A stretch of DNA of 64,000 bases from Nymphaea colorata (GCF_008831285.2 NC_045141.1:16230106-16294105); one strand, 5' to 3'; numbered from the stretch's first letter, positions 1-11,220 are shown. Translations and numbers: made by a program. Notes: generated by a model from the letters alone, not told the origin.

Positions 1-272
1 CACTCCTTTGCCAGCTCCGCGCTGCTCAGAACGAGCGTGCGCCGTCGGCCGAGTTGGAGGAAGAACATGGGACCATAATGATCAGAAAGTGCAGCAAGAG
101 TTCTATGAACTGATGTGCTTGAACCGAAGAGGAGATGGAGATGGCCCGTTAGAAGTCGGCGCCCGACTGGTTCCGGAGGTCCGTTGGTCAGCTTCCTTGG
201 CCATAGGTGGTAAATAAGAAGAAAGGCGATGAGCAACAATATTGCGGCGGCGCCTTCTGCAAGTAGGTTCAT
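1..272 (-). CDS. CYP82-type cytochrome P450, 5' part only (cut by window edge)
   Basis: This is the N-terminal 90 codons of a microsomal P450 monooxygenase; the rest lies left of the window. The start ATG is at 272-270 and the frame is open to base 1. The product begins with a hydrophobic ER anchor (residues about 3-22, then LWPRK), followed by the proline-rich hinge (GPPEPVGRR), GHLHLL and LGRRRTLVLSSAELAKE, as in CYP82 proteins. It aligns without any gap to the start of the complete copy at 6550 (constant offset 6278), so it is a tandem paralogue. Its first exon should continue about 650 bases beyond the edge. Whether the gene is intact cannot be seen. Its promoter differs from the other copies by a small deletion at the distal TATA box. 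Confidence 0.88.
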   Translation of the reverse strand, partial: MNLLAEGAAAILLLIAFLLIYHLWPRKLTNGPPEPVGRRLLTGHLHLLFGSSTSVHRTLAALSDHYGPMFFLQLGRRRTLVLSSAELAKE

Positions 273-935
273 GGTGATTCTGTTACGATGGGAAGGCAGT
301 GATGATGGTGGAGAGATAAACATAGATGGGTACATGTCTGTAAATTTATAAACCGAAGTGATGTCTCAGACCAAAGTAGAAGATTGGCACCAAGAGGCCG
401 TCGTGATCACCTCCTTTGAGGTATGACATATCTACACGACTCTTCTTTGTTAATGAGACGATGATGCACTACTTTTTAGGTGACAAGTGAGATTGTCTGT
501 TCCCGAAAATAACGCCACAACCGACACGTCTAGAATTGTTTAGGAATTTTTTGTTTGAATGAAGTGAGAGGTGAAATACTTGGGTGCTTTATTGAACATA
601 AGGGAAACTGTTACCACGAAATCTATGTGGTTCGTCCTTTCAATAGCCACTGATTACCACGAAATACTTGATGTGGTGATTCCAAGGTTGGTTCGCCTAG
701 CTAGACAATTGACGCGAGCGAAGAGTTACAATATCGCTCAGAACGCTTTGTTCTGGCGCCGTTCTCAGGAAGAAGCACAAGCGGACCTGCATGACAGCCC
801 AGGGCTTCAAGACCCGCTCTTTGCTGTTCCGCTAATTGGGCAGAAGTACATCAGAGATTCCTACAGATGCAGGATATTGAGAATGTTCATGGCATTCGGT
901 ACGTGTTTGCATAAGAAATGTCCTGTAGAGTGAGT
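273..935. promoter_or_regulatory. Upstream region of the left-most P450 copy, duplicated at 6551-7110
   Basis: This stretch is the 5' flank of the P450 starting at 272 (minus strand). It matches the flank of the next copy over most of its length; shared words include GAGTTACAATATCG and GGCGCCGTTCTCAGGA. A TATAAAT-like element reads on the minus strand at about 346-352. The CTATAAATAG box present upstream of the two complete copies is missing here: the 7 bases TATTTAT are absent between GATGTCTC and AGACC near 361-373. A reading frame at 571-933 starts with GTG and has no recognisable product, so I treat it as chance. Confidence 0.6.
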
Positions 936-1227
936 TGCATGCATGGTGGTCACCTAACATGTATGCACCAAAAGGAAGAAGACTTGGGGTAGTTTTGGGC
1001 TTTTTTATAAAAAAAATATTTTTTTTTTGTTAGGATTTTAACTTTTTCACTAATTTTTTTATCCTTATAAAAGGGCAACCAGTTTTTATGTATTTGATTC
1101 TTGTGCTGCCCGAAACACAATTCTTTTGTACACCAAAGCACATAACCAGCTTCCAACATTCTACCTGGTGTTTTCATTGACTATGAATGCTTCTCTTCGG
1201 CCTCTGTTCACTATGTGATGAGACTTG

Positions 1228-1353
1228 GTTGCGGAAGCACATAACAAAATAGTGGAGCTTCAGCTCATTTATCAACACCATCTAAAACTTGTTGCAGAAG
1301 CACATAACAAATTAGTGGAGCTTCAGTTCATTTATCAACACCATCTAAAAGTT
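1228..1353 (+). repeat. 63-bp direct repeat, two units
   Basis: Two tandem units start at 1228 and 1291; each contains GCACATAACAA, GTGGAGCTTCAG and TTTATCAACACCATCTAAAA. They differ at only a few bases and stay in one open frame for about 63 codons, which follows from a period divisible by three and is not evidence of coding. A diverged single relative (AGCACGTCGCAAATCAGTGAAGCTT) lies at about 13822, upstream of another P450 copy, so the unit belongs to the duplicated P450 flank. Confidence 0.75.
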
Positions 1354-1394
1354 GAGAGCAAGTTACATGTTATAGCTAAGTCTGGTCATCAAGC

Positions 1395-1690
1395 TAGGTA
1401 CTTGACAGGTACCTAGGCTTGAGCCCAAAAAATGATACCGGGCCTGCTCCATAAGTTATCGGGTCAACTCTCATGGGTCCTACTAAGCTCAATAAGATAT
1501 TTTTAACATTATTTTTATTGATTTTTATATAAAAATATAATAGTTTATTACAATTAATTATATTTGTATATTATTTTATATTTAAAATATATATTTTTTA
1601 ATTTAAGTGGATAGGGCTGGGCCCAAATTCGGGTTTCCAGTGTTGGGTTCAGCCCGAGCGCAATTACAAGCTTCAGCCTGCCTGATTCCT
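1395..1690. repeat. Dispersed repeat with GGGTC-rich ends and AT-rich core
   Basis: GGGCC/GGGTC-rich blocks (TATCGGGTCAACTC, GGGCTGGGCCCAAATTCGGGT) flank an AT-rich core. A related unit lies in the opposite orientation at about 18885-19145, and a core-plus-one-end relative at about 53180-53350. This is probably an old non-autonomous element; its class is not determined. Confidence 0.5.
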
Positions 1691-1973
1691 TATCCGGCCA
1701 AAGTCCCAATTGGCTAAATCGAAAGACATATCCCTCCATAGGGACAAAAGCAGCATGGTAAAAAAAAATAGCCCTATAAAATGGCAGAGCCCTTTGGCTT
1801 TAGACTATGGCCAAAAAGTTTTTCGTGGTCGTGGCACAACAAAAATATTGTTATGGGAAGGAAAGGACCAAGGGTCTTTGTCATACACTAGCAAAATAAA
1901 ATATTGAAGCTATTAGTTTGGTCTATAATGTGTTTCCCTAATCGGACTTATATGTGGGAGCATAGCTATGAAA

Positions 1974-2160
1974 TTTCTTTTCTGGGGCTAAATTATAGTT
2001 TCAAAATTCTAACAGGGGCTAAAATACATAATTTTTTAAATTTTATATATGATAAATAAAAATTTTATTAAATTACATGTATAAAATTTTGGTTTTTGAA
2101 ATTTTTGAGGAGGGCCACGACCCCTACCAGTCCCCCTCCCTCAGCGTCGCCCCCTGCTTA
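1974..2160. repeat. Short dispersed MITE-like element, copy 1
   Basis: About 190 bp starting near GGGGCTAAATTATAGTTTC and ending in a C-rich tail (GGGCCACGACCCCTACCAG). The same plan (TTTCAAAATT, AT-rich centre, GGGCCAAGGCCCC-like tail) recurs at 3511-3714, 10340-10505 and 56080-56290. Only the 3511 copy keeps obvious inverted ends. Confidence 0.5.
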
Positions 2161-2539
2161 TATAGGGGGTTGATGTCCAAAGAATGGAACTGATGGCAGA
2201 CCTTATACCTGCCCCTAACTCAACCATGATGAGAAAGTTGAGAACCAGATTAATGGTCTACACAAACAAATTAACCTTGACTTGTTCTCCAATGCAAAAA
2301 ATCAATTCTACCACGATGGCCAACAAAATCAAACTTCAGAAAATCATTTTCATGAAAAATAAGTTCCAAAATGAAATCTTCTTGCGTCGCTATGATAGAT
2401 GTTCATGGCAGTTATTTTTAAGCGCCTTGTCCGTCCTTTATTTATGTGCTTTAGTCAAGATCCTTAGGTAAGCTAAAGCAGTTATGAGAAACCCAATAGA
2501 CGGTGCAAATTCCCACTTAGAGGCCCCACCAGTCATTTA

Positions 2540-3500
2540 AAAAAGCATGAACTCAAGGTTATCATAGTAGTAAAATGACTCCAAACATTTTCTCATGCTT
2601 CTTGATTGCATGCATAACAAACATATGCACGACACTCACAGTGAAGGAGTAAAACTAGTCACCACATTACTGATTTGATTCTGAGGCTGAAAATAGTTCT
2701 CGATAATGACGATAAAATTGTTTAACAAGTTAGATTAGTAAGACAAGCCAAAGTGTTGACGCCCCTAATGTCTTGTAGTAAAGGTTGCGTGCACCGTTAT
2801 GCATGCATAGCTTACGTATGCGGTAAAAGGAGAGGGATGTTTTTGTAATTTGCAAAAAAAACATGTCCTTTGTAATCATTCCAGTTTTTTTATTTTCACT
2901 TTTATATTACCAAAAACTTGTTTTTATGGGTACTTTTGTTATTCTGGCACATATAACCAGCTTTGAATGTCTTCGGCCTCGGAGTATTGGTTTCTGCACT
3001 CTCTAAATAAAAATTAGACATGAATGAGAAAAGCTGGTTTCTAGTTCTCAACGAATTACAGTTTCAATTTTCAATTGCATGTTCCTAACAAACGGATGGA
3101 AGATTGGAGAAACTGGGAGGATCAAAATGACAACACCTTCCTGGAAGTTAAACTCAAAGAAGCTCGTAGTTAAATAATAAACACAAGCAAAATGTGATGT
3201 CTAATGTGATTGTCAAGGAAATCTGATATCCCGGTGGATTTAGAAAACTGTTCGATCTCAGAACATTCTTCCCAAGCAAAAAGGGTCTGAAAATAATCCA
3301 TAACCTCCACTGTCGTTAAATAATGGATCTGGGAGCACAGATTTCAAATCAAAATCGGATTTTAGATATAAGGCTATCAAACACACACCCAAACACGCTG
3401 TGCTTCAGAAAATAACTCCTGTGAAACTGCACTTTCTTCACTCCTAAGTATGATCCGACCCCAATGAGTGTCACAAATACCCAAGTGACTTTCATTCGAA
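2540..3500. other. Duplicated intergenic block of the P450 array
   Basis: This block is a diverged copy of about 9491-10010. Shared stretches include CATTTTCTCATRCT, GGCACTCAC-like, GATAAAATTGT, CAAGTTAGAT and GGAAGATTGGAGAAACTGGG. It lies downstream of one P450 copy and marks the repeat unit of the tandem array. No gene is seen in it. Confidence 0.55.
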
Positions 3501-3510
3501 GCAGTTATAG

Positions 3511-3714
3511 GTGGCGGAGCTAGGAATTTTATGTTGGGGAGGGGTCAAATTATGGTTTCAAAATTTCTACAGGAGCTGAACTATGCTTTTTAATTCAAAG
3601 TTTTTATAAGGCGTAAGCTAGCCTTTTATAAATTAAATTGAAGTTTTTTTTTTTTTTTTTTTTTTTTTTGTAGAGGGCCAAGGCCCCTGCCGGCTCCTCT
3701 TTAGCTCCACCACT
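3511..3714. repeat. MITE-like element with short inverted ends
   Basis: About 204 bp. The left end reads TGGCGGAGCTA and the right end, read on the other strand, TGGTGGAGCTA (10 of 11 matching), enclosing an AT-rich body with a long T run (about 3644-3669) and a GGCCAAGGCCCC box. It carries no coding capacity. It sits between the duplicated block and the 3' flank of the first complete P450. Target-site duplication is not clear. Confidence 0.6.
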
Positions 3715-3719
3715 AGGAC

Positions 3720-4094
3720 TCACTTTCAATCTAAGGAGAGAAGGATTGAAACATATATGACCCTCCACTGTCATAGAGGTTTTCTTTCCAAAATCCCCGT
3801 TGCTGGCCATAGAGAATCTGTTTTACGCACTTGGTCGCACATATGGACTAGCCACATCCATTTGCTTGATGATCATGAAAAGTTGGCAGAAACGCAAACT
3901 GTTTACTATCACAACAATCAAATCTCATAGCCACACATGTATGTTTAGGAACTTTTATTTCGATCTCGATAATTTTTTCCTAAGTAATTATTTTACGCAT
4001 CCATTGGTCTATAAGCAACTACTCTTAAGGCACATAATTAACGTGAACATGCATAGATACTTGCATGTGCATGTAGTGATCTGATGCAGTATCA
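3720..4094. other. 3' flank of P450 copy 1, present in three copies
   Basis: The 3' flank of the P450 ending at 4095 (minus strand) recurs at about 8931-9259 and 10900-11220 (shared words AGAATCTGTTT, ACACATGTATGTTT, GATGCAGTAT). It is non-coding. The three copies each abut a P450 3' end, which identifies 9260 as the end of a degraded third copy. Confidence 0.7.
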
Positions 4095-6550
4095 TCATTG
4101 GTAGAGATGGGAAGCAAGTCGAGGGCGCAGTAGGGCACGAAGAGGCACGGCTTTAGGCATGGTCAAACCAAATCCTTCACTCATGTCGACCGGGTCATTC
4201 CCGGGTGCGCGCCATTCGAACCCATGAAGCAAACGAGCCAATGCCAAGTGGGTGATCTGGAGAGCCATCGACAACCCTGGGCACGACCTTCGCCCTGAAC
4301 CAAATGGGATGAGCTCGAAACTTTGACCATTGACCTTAACCTCCTTGTGGGTCGTCACGAACCTACTGGGCTTGAACTCTTCGGGGTCAGCCCACACCTT
4401 TGGATCCCTATGCACCTTCCACACATTCACGTACAGGTCTGTTCCTGCTGGTATGTTGTACCCAGCTATGTTCACTGGCTCCATCGAGTGGTGAGGAACT
4501 AGCAGCGGCGCTGGTGGATACAGGCGCAATGTCTCCTTTACAATGGCCTGCAAGTATGAAAGCTTGCTTATATCTGATTCCTCCACCTGCCGTTCTGTGC
4601 CGACATGGAAGTCCAACTCGTCTTGGGCCTCCTTCAGTTCATGAGGATTGTTTAGCAGAAGGGAGAGAGCCCATTCTAAGGTGTCTGAGGTGGTAGCGGT
4701 GCCTGCTGCTACCATGGTCTGCCATTGAAAACAGAATTAAGTCAATATAGCTGTTCAACAGAGAACCGACATCTTCTTGAAAACTCTAAGAAATGCATTA
4801 ACTATGTGACCTGCAATTTTTCCATAAGAGATAGAATTCGTGACCTAGGAGCTTTGAAGGGCGAAGCCGGATGGTGGGCAGAGGGGGCACGGGCCCCTTT
4901 CCATGGATTTCATCCAAGCTAGTTTTTTAAAATTAAATGGCCTTTATATCTCTTCTAAAATTTGTTAAAAATACTATTAACTGCCCCACCTACACTCGGT
5001 CTACCATAATCTGGCAAAGTATTGCAAGGGTTAAAACATATCTATATATAAACGAAGTGATAGATATCTTTTTCAATATCTACCTTTTTTTAATTTAATG
5101 CACATATACTTCAAATCATGTGTTCGCAAGTTAACGGAACAACAAGGGCTTCATACACTTTTCTAACACATCTACCGCATCTTTGTGTCCTATCAGTAAA
5201 ATACCTTTGTTTTTTTTTTTTTATTCATGGTCCAGCATTGGGTTAAAGCATTTGAGGGAGTTGGCACAACAAACAAGGCAGTGGCTAGTATTCACTTTAA
5301 ATCCCTAAAATGTCAATACTATATACTGCTAAATGGAGGGAGGTTACACTTGCAAGTTGAAGTATGGTGGGGCGAACCAAAAACCCTATACCCTATGTGG
5401 ACGACGAGTGATGGGAGCTTCAGTCTTGAGCTCATTCGAAACGAGGGTTAAAGTTTCTAAACCAAAATGATGTTTAAAGTTGAATGCTAAGGTGTCATTT
5501 GTCATCAGGCCAAAGGCATAGATGATCTTGCCTGTGAATCACTTACTAAATCGACCATCCATGGTTGTCTCTCATCGATAATTGAAAAAAAAAGTCATAG
5601 CTCTAGGTAGGGATGTAAAAACTAGTACTCACCCATGCGGTTGCCTTAATAATGGTATCAGGAGGATGCACGTTTGAAAAGTGCTCATCCTGTAGTTCTG
5701 AAATTAATACGTCTATAAAGTCTGGGTTGTTAATGGCATCCCCAGAGTCTCTCCTGCTTCGGTGCTCTGCCACCCACTTAGATGCGATCTTGTCTAACTT
5801 CTTGTGAGCCCTCTTCATGGCCCTCACATGGCCGCCCACATCCAGCCACTCAAGCCATGGAAGAGCATCTGATACTGTAAAGATGCCAAACAGATGCGAT
5901 GTTTCCCCTACAGCTTTGATGAATTCTTTTCCTTCCTCATCTTCTTTGCTACTGTCCTCGACAAAGCACCGTTTCCTAGCCACCATCCTCAGCACAATAT
6001 TCATGGCCAGGAAGCTTAGCCGCTTCTGTAATCCCACCTCCTCTTCCTTTCTGCACTCGCTGTACAAACACTTTAAGAGGGAGTCGATTTCTTCGTTTCT
6101 TATGTGTTTGAGCATTTCAAGTCGCCGACCCGACAGTACCTCGAGGATGCAGATCTTCCGGATCTCCCTCCAGTAGGCGCCATAAGGAGCAAAAGGAATC
6201 ATGGCATAGTCGTAACCGATGTACTTGGCATTGATCAGCTCTGGCCGGTCGGCAAAGGCCCGATCGTTACCAGTGAAGCACTCCTTCGCCAGCCCCGCGC
6301 TGCTCAGAACGAGCGTGCGCCGTCGGCCGAGTTGGAGGAAGAACATGGGACCATACTGATCAGAAAGTGCAGCAAGAGTTCTATGAACTGATGTGCTCGA
6401 ACCGAGGAGGAGATGGAGATGGCCAGTTAGAAGTCGGCGCCCGACTGGTTCCGGAGGTCCGTTTGTAAGCTTCCTTGGCCATAGTTGGTTAATAAGAAGA
6501 AGGGCGATGAGCAGCAATATTGCGGCGGCGCCGTCTGCAAGTAGGTTCAT
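4095..6550 (-). CDS. CYP82-type cytochrome P450, complete copy 1 (two exons)
   Basis: This is a haem-thiolate monooxygenase of the ER membrane, CYP82-like by its signature and gene structure. Exon 1 is 6550-5633 (306 codons) and exon 2 is 4718-4095 (207 codons plus stop). The donor GTGAGT and acceptor TGGCAG give a phase 0 intron and a 513-aa protein. Visible are an N-terminal anchor (residues 3-22), the hinge GPPEPVGRR, the K-helix ETLR (E368, R371), FKPSRF (421-426) and the haem loop FGSGRRSCPG with ligand Cys452. The I-helix reads AAGTATTS: the usual Asp/Glu before Thr is Ala314. CYP82 enzymes commonly hydroxylate specialised metabolites, but the substrate cannot be told. A CTATAAATAG box lies about 100 bases upstream of the ATG. 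Confidence 0.93.
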
Positions 6551-6645
6551 GGTGATTCTGTTATTATGGCAAGGCAGTGACAGTCGTGGTGAGCTATATC
6601 ATAGGTGGGTACATTTCTGTAGTTTATAAACCAAAGTAGATGTCT

Positions 6646-6655
6646 CTATTTATAG
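6646..6655 (-). promoter_or_regulatory. TATA box of P450 copy 1
   Basis: On the minus strand this reads CTATAAATAG, 96 bases upstream of the ATG at 6550. The identical decamer stands at 13499-13508, 96 bases upstream of the other complete copy, and is deleted in the copy at the window edge. A second TATAAA-like site lies closer to the ATG, near 6624. Confidence 0.6.
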
Positions 6656-7150
6656 ACCAAAGTAGAAGATGGCTCCAAGAGGCCGCTGTGATCACCTTCA
6701 TGAGGTATGACATATCTACACGACACTTCTTTGTTAATGAGACGATGATGCACTCCTTTCTAGGCGACAAGTGGAAATGTCTGTGTTGAAAATAAGCGCC
6801 ACAACCGACACGTCTAGAATTGTTTAGGCCTTTTGCGTTTGAATGAAAGGAGAGCTGAGTTAGGTGGGTGGTTGACTGAATATGAGGTTAATTACCAAAG
6901 AAGGCAAATTTGCATATGTTCGTCTTTTTAATATCCACTGATTACCACGAATGCTTGATTCATGGATGGTTCACCTGGCTGGACAATTGAAGCAAGCAAA
7001 GAGTTACAATATCGTCCAGAACGTTTTGTTATGGCGCCGTTCTCAGGAACAAGGAAGCGCAAGTGGACCAGAAGGACGATCACCAGCTCTTTGCTGTCCG
7101 CTATTTGGGCAGAATTAGATCAGAAACCTAAACTTAAGAGGCTAAAATGA
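6656..7150. other. Duplicated upstream flank of P450 copy 1
   Basis: This is homologous to 370-935 and partly to 13509-13760 (shared: CTTCTTTGTTRATGAG, GACACGTC and GAATTGTT). No gene is present; the duplication of this flank means the paralogues were born with similar promoters. Confidence 0.55.
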
Positions 7151-7459
7151 GATGAACAACTTAATCTCTAGCGGCTCACCATAAATGGAGTGTCAGAAAA
7201 TGTGTAAGTTCTTTTGATTTGCCTTCACGTGGAAGATCTCTTCCCATTCTTTTTCATAATTAGAAAATTGAAGGTTATGCACCCGTAAAATATGATAAGA
7301 AGTGCACGCATTGAATTCCTAATCTTTTCCAGCTTGAATATGATCTTCTATATGCATGCTCAGATTTTCAACTAGTAGGGTAGAGTCTATCATGCTTAAC
7401 TTTATTTAATTTTACGTACAAGAAAAATTAATGTTTTTATCGTGAAAAGAGCCACATTC

Positions 7460-7562
<103 letters not shown>

Positions 7563-8289
7563 ATGTAACGCCAATTTCCTGTTTTTTGTGTGTGCAACAA
7601 TAATTTCCTAAAAGTGTTAATATCTTATGACACGAAATGTAATTGATAAAGAAACAACACAAAAAGAAATTTGTTTCTTGTCGACGTCCTTGCCACGGAA
7701 TCGACCCCGTGGTTCTTCCCTCACATGGTCTTGTCGCATCATCTATGATGTGACGGTAGACCACTAGTGCCATTAGTGGTCTCAGCTTGACTGACTATTG
7801 TCATAAGAGTGTTTGTTCTTCATGGACGCAGTTTTGGTGTGTGTCATGAACGATACCAATATTGGATCTTTGGTAGACTAGTTTAGTAGCGCCATTAATG
7901 GTTTCACCTTCACTGATTCAATGTCGAACAGCCTTACTGAAGATCCAAAATGTTTTAGAGGTCCCCGCAAAACTGGCAAATTAAGGCTTCATTTGTTCAT
8001 TACCCTTTAAATAATGATTAAATTAGTTAAGGTAAAGGAAACGACATATAGTGATATAGTTCTTCATTTTGAGCGAAAGGGAATTAAAAACTTCTTTCAA
8101 GTCAAGAAAGCAATGTTAAAGAGCATAACATTTCTTGTCTTTCAGTGCAGCACGGTTTAACCATAGATCATCTGTTTCTTGCAATTGTAAGCAACAGCAA
8201 ACTCTGTATCACAAAAATGAGAAACATTATTCATATTGTATCTAAGACGGGATCCCCGAGGTCCCGTCCTGCTTATCAAAGCAAGAGAT

Positions 8290-8480
8290 CAAAGACGAGG
8301 GGAAGTGGAGAGAAGACGAAGACAGACAGACCGACGGAGGGACAAACTGCTAAATTGGAAACGTAAAGCCAAAGAGAGATAGAGATGGAGAGAAGAAGAC
8401 GAAGAAATCGAGACCGACGTAGAGATAAGATAATTAATTTGAAACGCAAAGCCAAAGAGAGATAGAAATTGAGAGAAGAC
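8290..8480 (+). repeat. 84-bp purine-rich direct repeat, two units
   Basis: Two units share GAGAGAAGA-GACGAAGA, AGACCGACG and CAAAGCCAAAGAGAGATAGA; the last motif recurs at 8364 and 8448 (84-bp spacing). A third, separate unit occurs at about 10535-10622, beside the next P450 copy. The purine strand bias gives long reading frames on both strands that I do not regard as genes. Confidence 0.65.
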
Positions 8481-8930
8481 GGAAGCAGGGACACGCTGTA
8501 ACGCAAACAACGCTATATGGGGGAAGAGAAAGACACGTGCATGTGAACCTTGCCGTGCTGCCTTTCGTGGACCCGAGCTGAGACATGTGGATGTGCGGAA
8601 TATGTACATTTTTTTTGTTATTTTATGCTAGATAGTCGTTTGTAGCTGATTGGTTAAAAGAAACCAGCTAAATGAATTAACTAGTTAAACAATATTGATG
8701 AGTTAATAGAGTTAAAAAAAAAAAGACCAGTTAAGTTAAATGAATTAAGTGAGTCGAGCTTGAACTCGAGCTCAACTCAAACTTGTTTTATGGAGCTCAA
8801 CTCAGTTGGAGTCGATATCACGCTTGAGTTTTTTTAGTCGAGTCGAGTTTGAGTTTGAGCTCAACTCAGCTCATGTACAGTCCTCGCTGTGTATAAATAA
8901 GTGAATTTTTCAAGACATTAATATAAGATA

Positions 8931-9259
8931 AATAACTTATTGTGGGGCTGGCACCTGTCTATATATGGCTCTGTCTCTGTTATAGAAGTTGTCTTTTTAA
9001 AATCCCTGTTATTGGCCCTAGAGAATCTGTTTAATGCACTCAGTCGCACGTATGGACTAGCCAAATTCGTTCACTTGATGATCAATAAATTTTTTGCCGA
9101 AACACAAACTTTTCATTCTATCACAGCAATCAAATCTCAAGCAACACATGTATGTTTAGGAACTTACACTTGGGCTTCGATAACTTTCCTTGAGTAATTA
9201 TTTTACACGTCCATCGGTCTATAAGCAACTATATATATGTATACTCAGATGCAGTATGA
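8931..9259. other. 3' flank of the degraded P450 copy
   Basis: Diverged copy of 3760-4094 and of about 10900-11220 (shared AGAGAATCTGTTTWAYGCACT, TATGGACTAGCCA and ACACATGTATGTTTAGGAAC). It is non-coding and directly abuts the P450 3' exon relic. Confidence 0.65.
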
Positions 9260-9439
9260 TCATTGGTAGAGATGGGAAGGAAGTGGAGGGTGCGGTAGGG
9301 CATGAAGAGGCACAGCTTTAGGCATGGTCAGCCCAATTCCTTCACTCATGTCAACCGGGCCAAATGGGATGAGTTCAGAACTTTGACCACTGACATCAAC
9401 CTCCTTGTGGGTCGTCACGAACCTACTGGGGTTGAACCA
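9260..9439 (-). pseudogene. CYP82 exon 2 relic lacking the haem loop
   Basis: This is a fragment of a P450 second exon. It starts at the PSRFVTTHKEV region and ends with the C-terminal PLHALPHPPLPSHLYQ and a stop. Compared with copy 1, 35 codons are missing in frame right after ELIPFG, so the next residues are PVDMSEG. The lost part includes the haem-ligating cysteine and the following L-helix. Everything upstream of PSRF is replaced by unrelated sequence and no exon 1 follows. It cannot encode a P450. Its downstream flank is the duplicated one, so it is the remains of a full tandem copy rather than a retrocopy. Confidence 0.88.
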
Positions 9440-9490
9440 TTGATTAAAAACTCTTTGCAGATACACCATGAAAGATGAAGTCAATGTTAT

Positions 9491-10010
9491 AGTATGATTC
9501 TGCCGAAAAATTTCAACATTTTCTCATACTCATTGATAACCTGCATAACAACAGTAGATCACACACTTACGGCACTCACGGCTAAGGAGTAAAAATAGAT
9601 AATCATTGCATTACCGATCTCATTACGAAGCCGAAATTGTCATTAATAATGGCGATAAAATTGTCAGACAAGTTAGATTTGTAAGACAAGTTAAACCATC
9701 GACACCCCCTACATCTCTGACCTCAAGAACATTGGTTTCTTCACTACCTAAGAAAATTTAGATATCAATGAGAAAAGCTGGTTTCTCGTTCTCAAAGAAA
9801 CAGCTTTAATCTCAATTGCATGTTCCTATCAAACGATGGAAGATTGGAGAAACTGGGAAGATCAAATTAACAACACCTTCCTGGAAGATAAACTCAAAGG
9901 AGCTCGTGGTTAAGCCATAAACACAAGCGACATATAACGTCGAATCTGATTATCAAGGTGATCTGAGATCCCTATGGATTTAGAAAACTGTTCGATCTTA
10001 TAAAATAAAG
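9491..10010. other. Duplicated block, second copy
   Basis: Diverged copy of 2550-3280. It begins within about 50 bases of where P450 homology stops in the relic at 9439, so the deletion that destroyed that copy joined the 3' exon to this spacer. No gene is seen. Confidence 0.55.
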
Positions 10011-11220
10011 GAGTAGACATTTTAGCCTTGTTTACCTTTTTACAAACCTTTCTTATCCCTTTAAAAAAAAAAAATTCATTGTTTAAGTGAGGGTATTTTG
10101 GTCATTTTCATCTTTGAGTTCCAATTTCCTGTGCAATTCTCCTATGCATGTTGGCCAACTGGACGTGAACCCTTTAGCACTTTTCAATCCAAGGTGGAGT
10201 TCGGATATGAATATGACCAGATTACTGACCTTCATTTGTTCAATCTGCTAAAAAAAATCAAGTCAAAAGTACGCTCAGTACAAGTTCAGAGGGTACAACG
10301 TCCTTTGATCTCCGGTCATAAATTTTCCATGAAGTAGACCGAATTAAAGTTTCTAAATTTTAACACGGGCAAAAATATCATTTTTCAAAATTTTTATATA
10401 AGATAAATAATATTTTCTAAAATTTACATGTAAAATTTTTAAAAAATAATTATATGAGGTGGTGCCAAGGTCCATGTGGGTCTCCTTTAACTCCACCTCT
10501 GGCCCCGTTATCGTTATACAAGAGAGAGATCAAACAATAGGATGGAGACAAGACGAAGAAAGCTGATGGAAAGATAAACAAATTAGTTGGAACTGTAAAG
10601 CCAAAGAGAGATAGAGATGGAGAGGGGGAGGGTCTGATTTGATCTCCAATTTGTTAATAACAAGTGCCCCCTTAAAAACGCCACTATGTATAAATGAGTA
10701 AATCATTTAAGGCACTAATACAAAAATAAACAACCTTTTATGGGGCCATCAGTCTACGAAGTTGGTTTTGTAAGTTGGTGCGTGTCAGTATGGTTAATGA
10801 TTAAAATATCTTCACTTAAAAAAAAAAAAAAATATTTTGTAAAGACAAACTTAAATAATTACCAACATATCTCTCTTTTCTTTTGGCCTAGATGGGTTGC
10901 AGGTCAACTTACTCTGGTCTATATGTGCTTAGCCGGAGGTTTTCTTTCTAAAATCTGTTTTATGCACGGCCATTTGCTTGATGATAATTGCTGATAATGA
11001 AGATGTTGGCAGAAGCACAAACTGTTTATTCGATCACCACAATCAAATCTCAAAACTACACATGTATGTTTCGGAACTTTTATCTGGGCCTCGATAATTT
11101 TTCCAAGTAGTTATTATATGCGTCCATCGGTCTGCAAGCGACTACTCTTAAGGCACCTAATGAACTGGAACATATGTACATACTGGCATGTGCATCCAAC
11201 GATCCGATGCAGTATCATCA
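10011..11220. other. Intergenic spacer before P450 copy 2, no gene seen
   Basis: Contains a further MITE-like element (about 10340-10505, ending CTCCTTTAACTCCACCTCTGG), one unit of the purine-rich repeat (10535-10622), a copy of the GTGTCAGTATGGTTAATGATT repeat (about 10785-10850; relatives at 14990 and 54228) and the duplicated P450 3' flank (10900-11220). Confidence 0.55.

Larger units (their letters stand above)
936..2539. other. Intergenic repeats, no gene seen
   Basis: No supported gene. The stretch holds a two-copy 63-bp tandem repeat (1228-1353), a dispersed repeat whose GGGTC/GGGCC-rich ends flank an AT-rich core (about 1395-1690), and a copy of a short dispersed element beginning GGGGCTAAATTATAGTTTC (about 1974-2160). 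The reading frames here are short and low-complexity. Confidence 0.6.

Noticed and set aside
571-933. 120-codon plus-strand frame upstream of the left-most P450
   Set aside because: Starts with GTG, has no recognisable domain, and the homologous flank at 6850-7110 does not keep the frame; it is duplicated non-coding sequence.
5817-6176. Long plus-strand frames opposite the P450 first exons (also 12475-13026)
   Set aside because: Antisense shadows of conserved P450 coding sequence; composition follows the real gene on the minus strand.
7759-7781. Perfect 8-base hairpin arms GACCACTA/TAGTGGTC as a terminator or small RNA
   Set aside because: Too short to stand out in plant intergenic DNA and without any supporting context.
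8276-8609. Leu/Ser-rich minus-strand frames of 76 and 106 codons
   Set aside because: Generated by the purine-rich tandem repeat; low-complexity translation with no family match.
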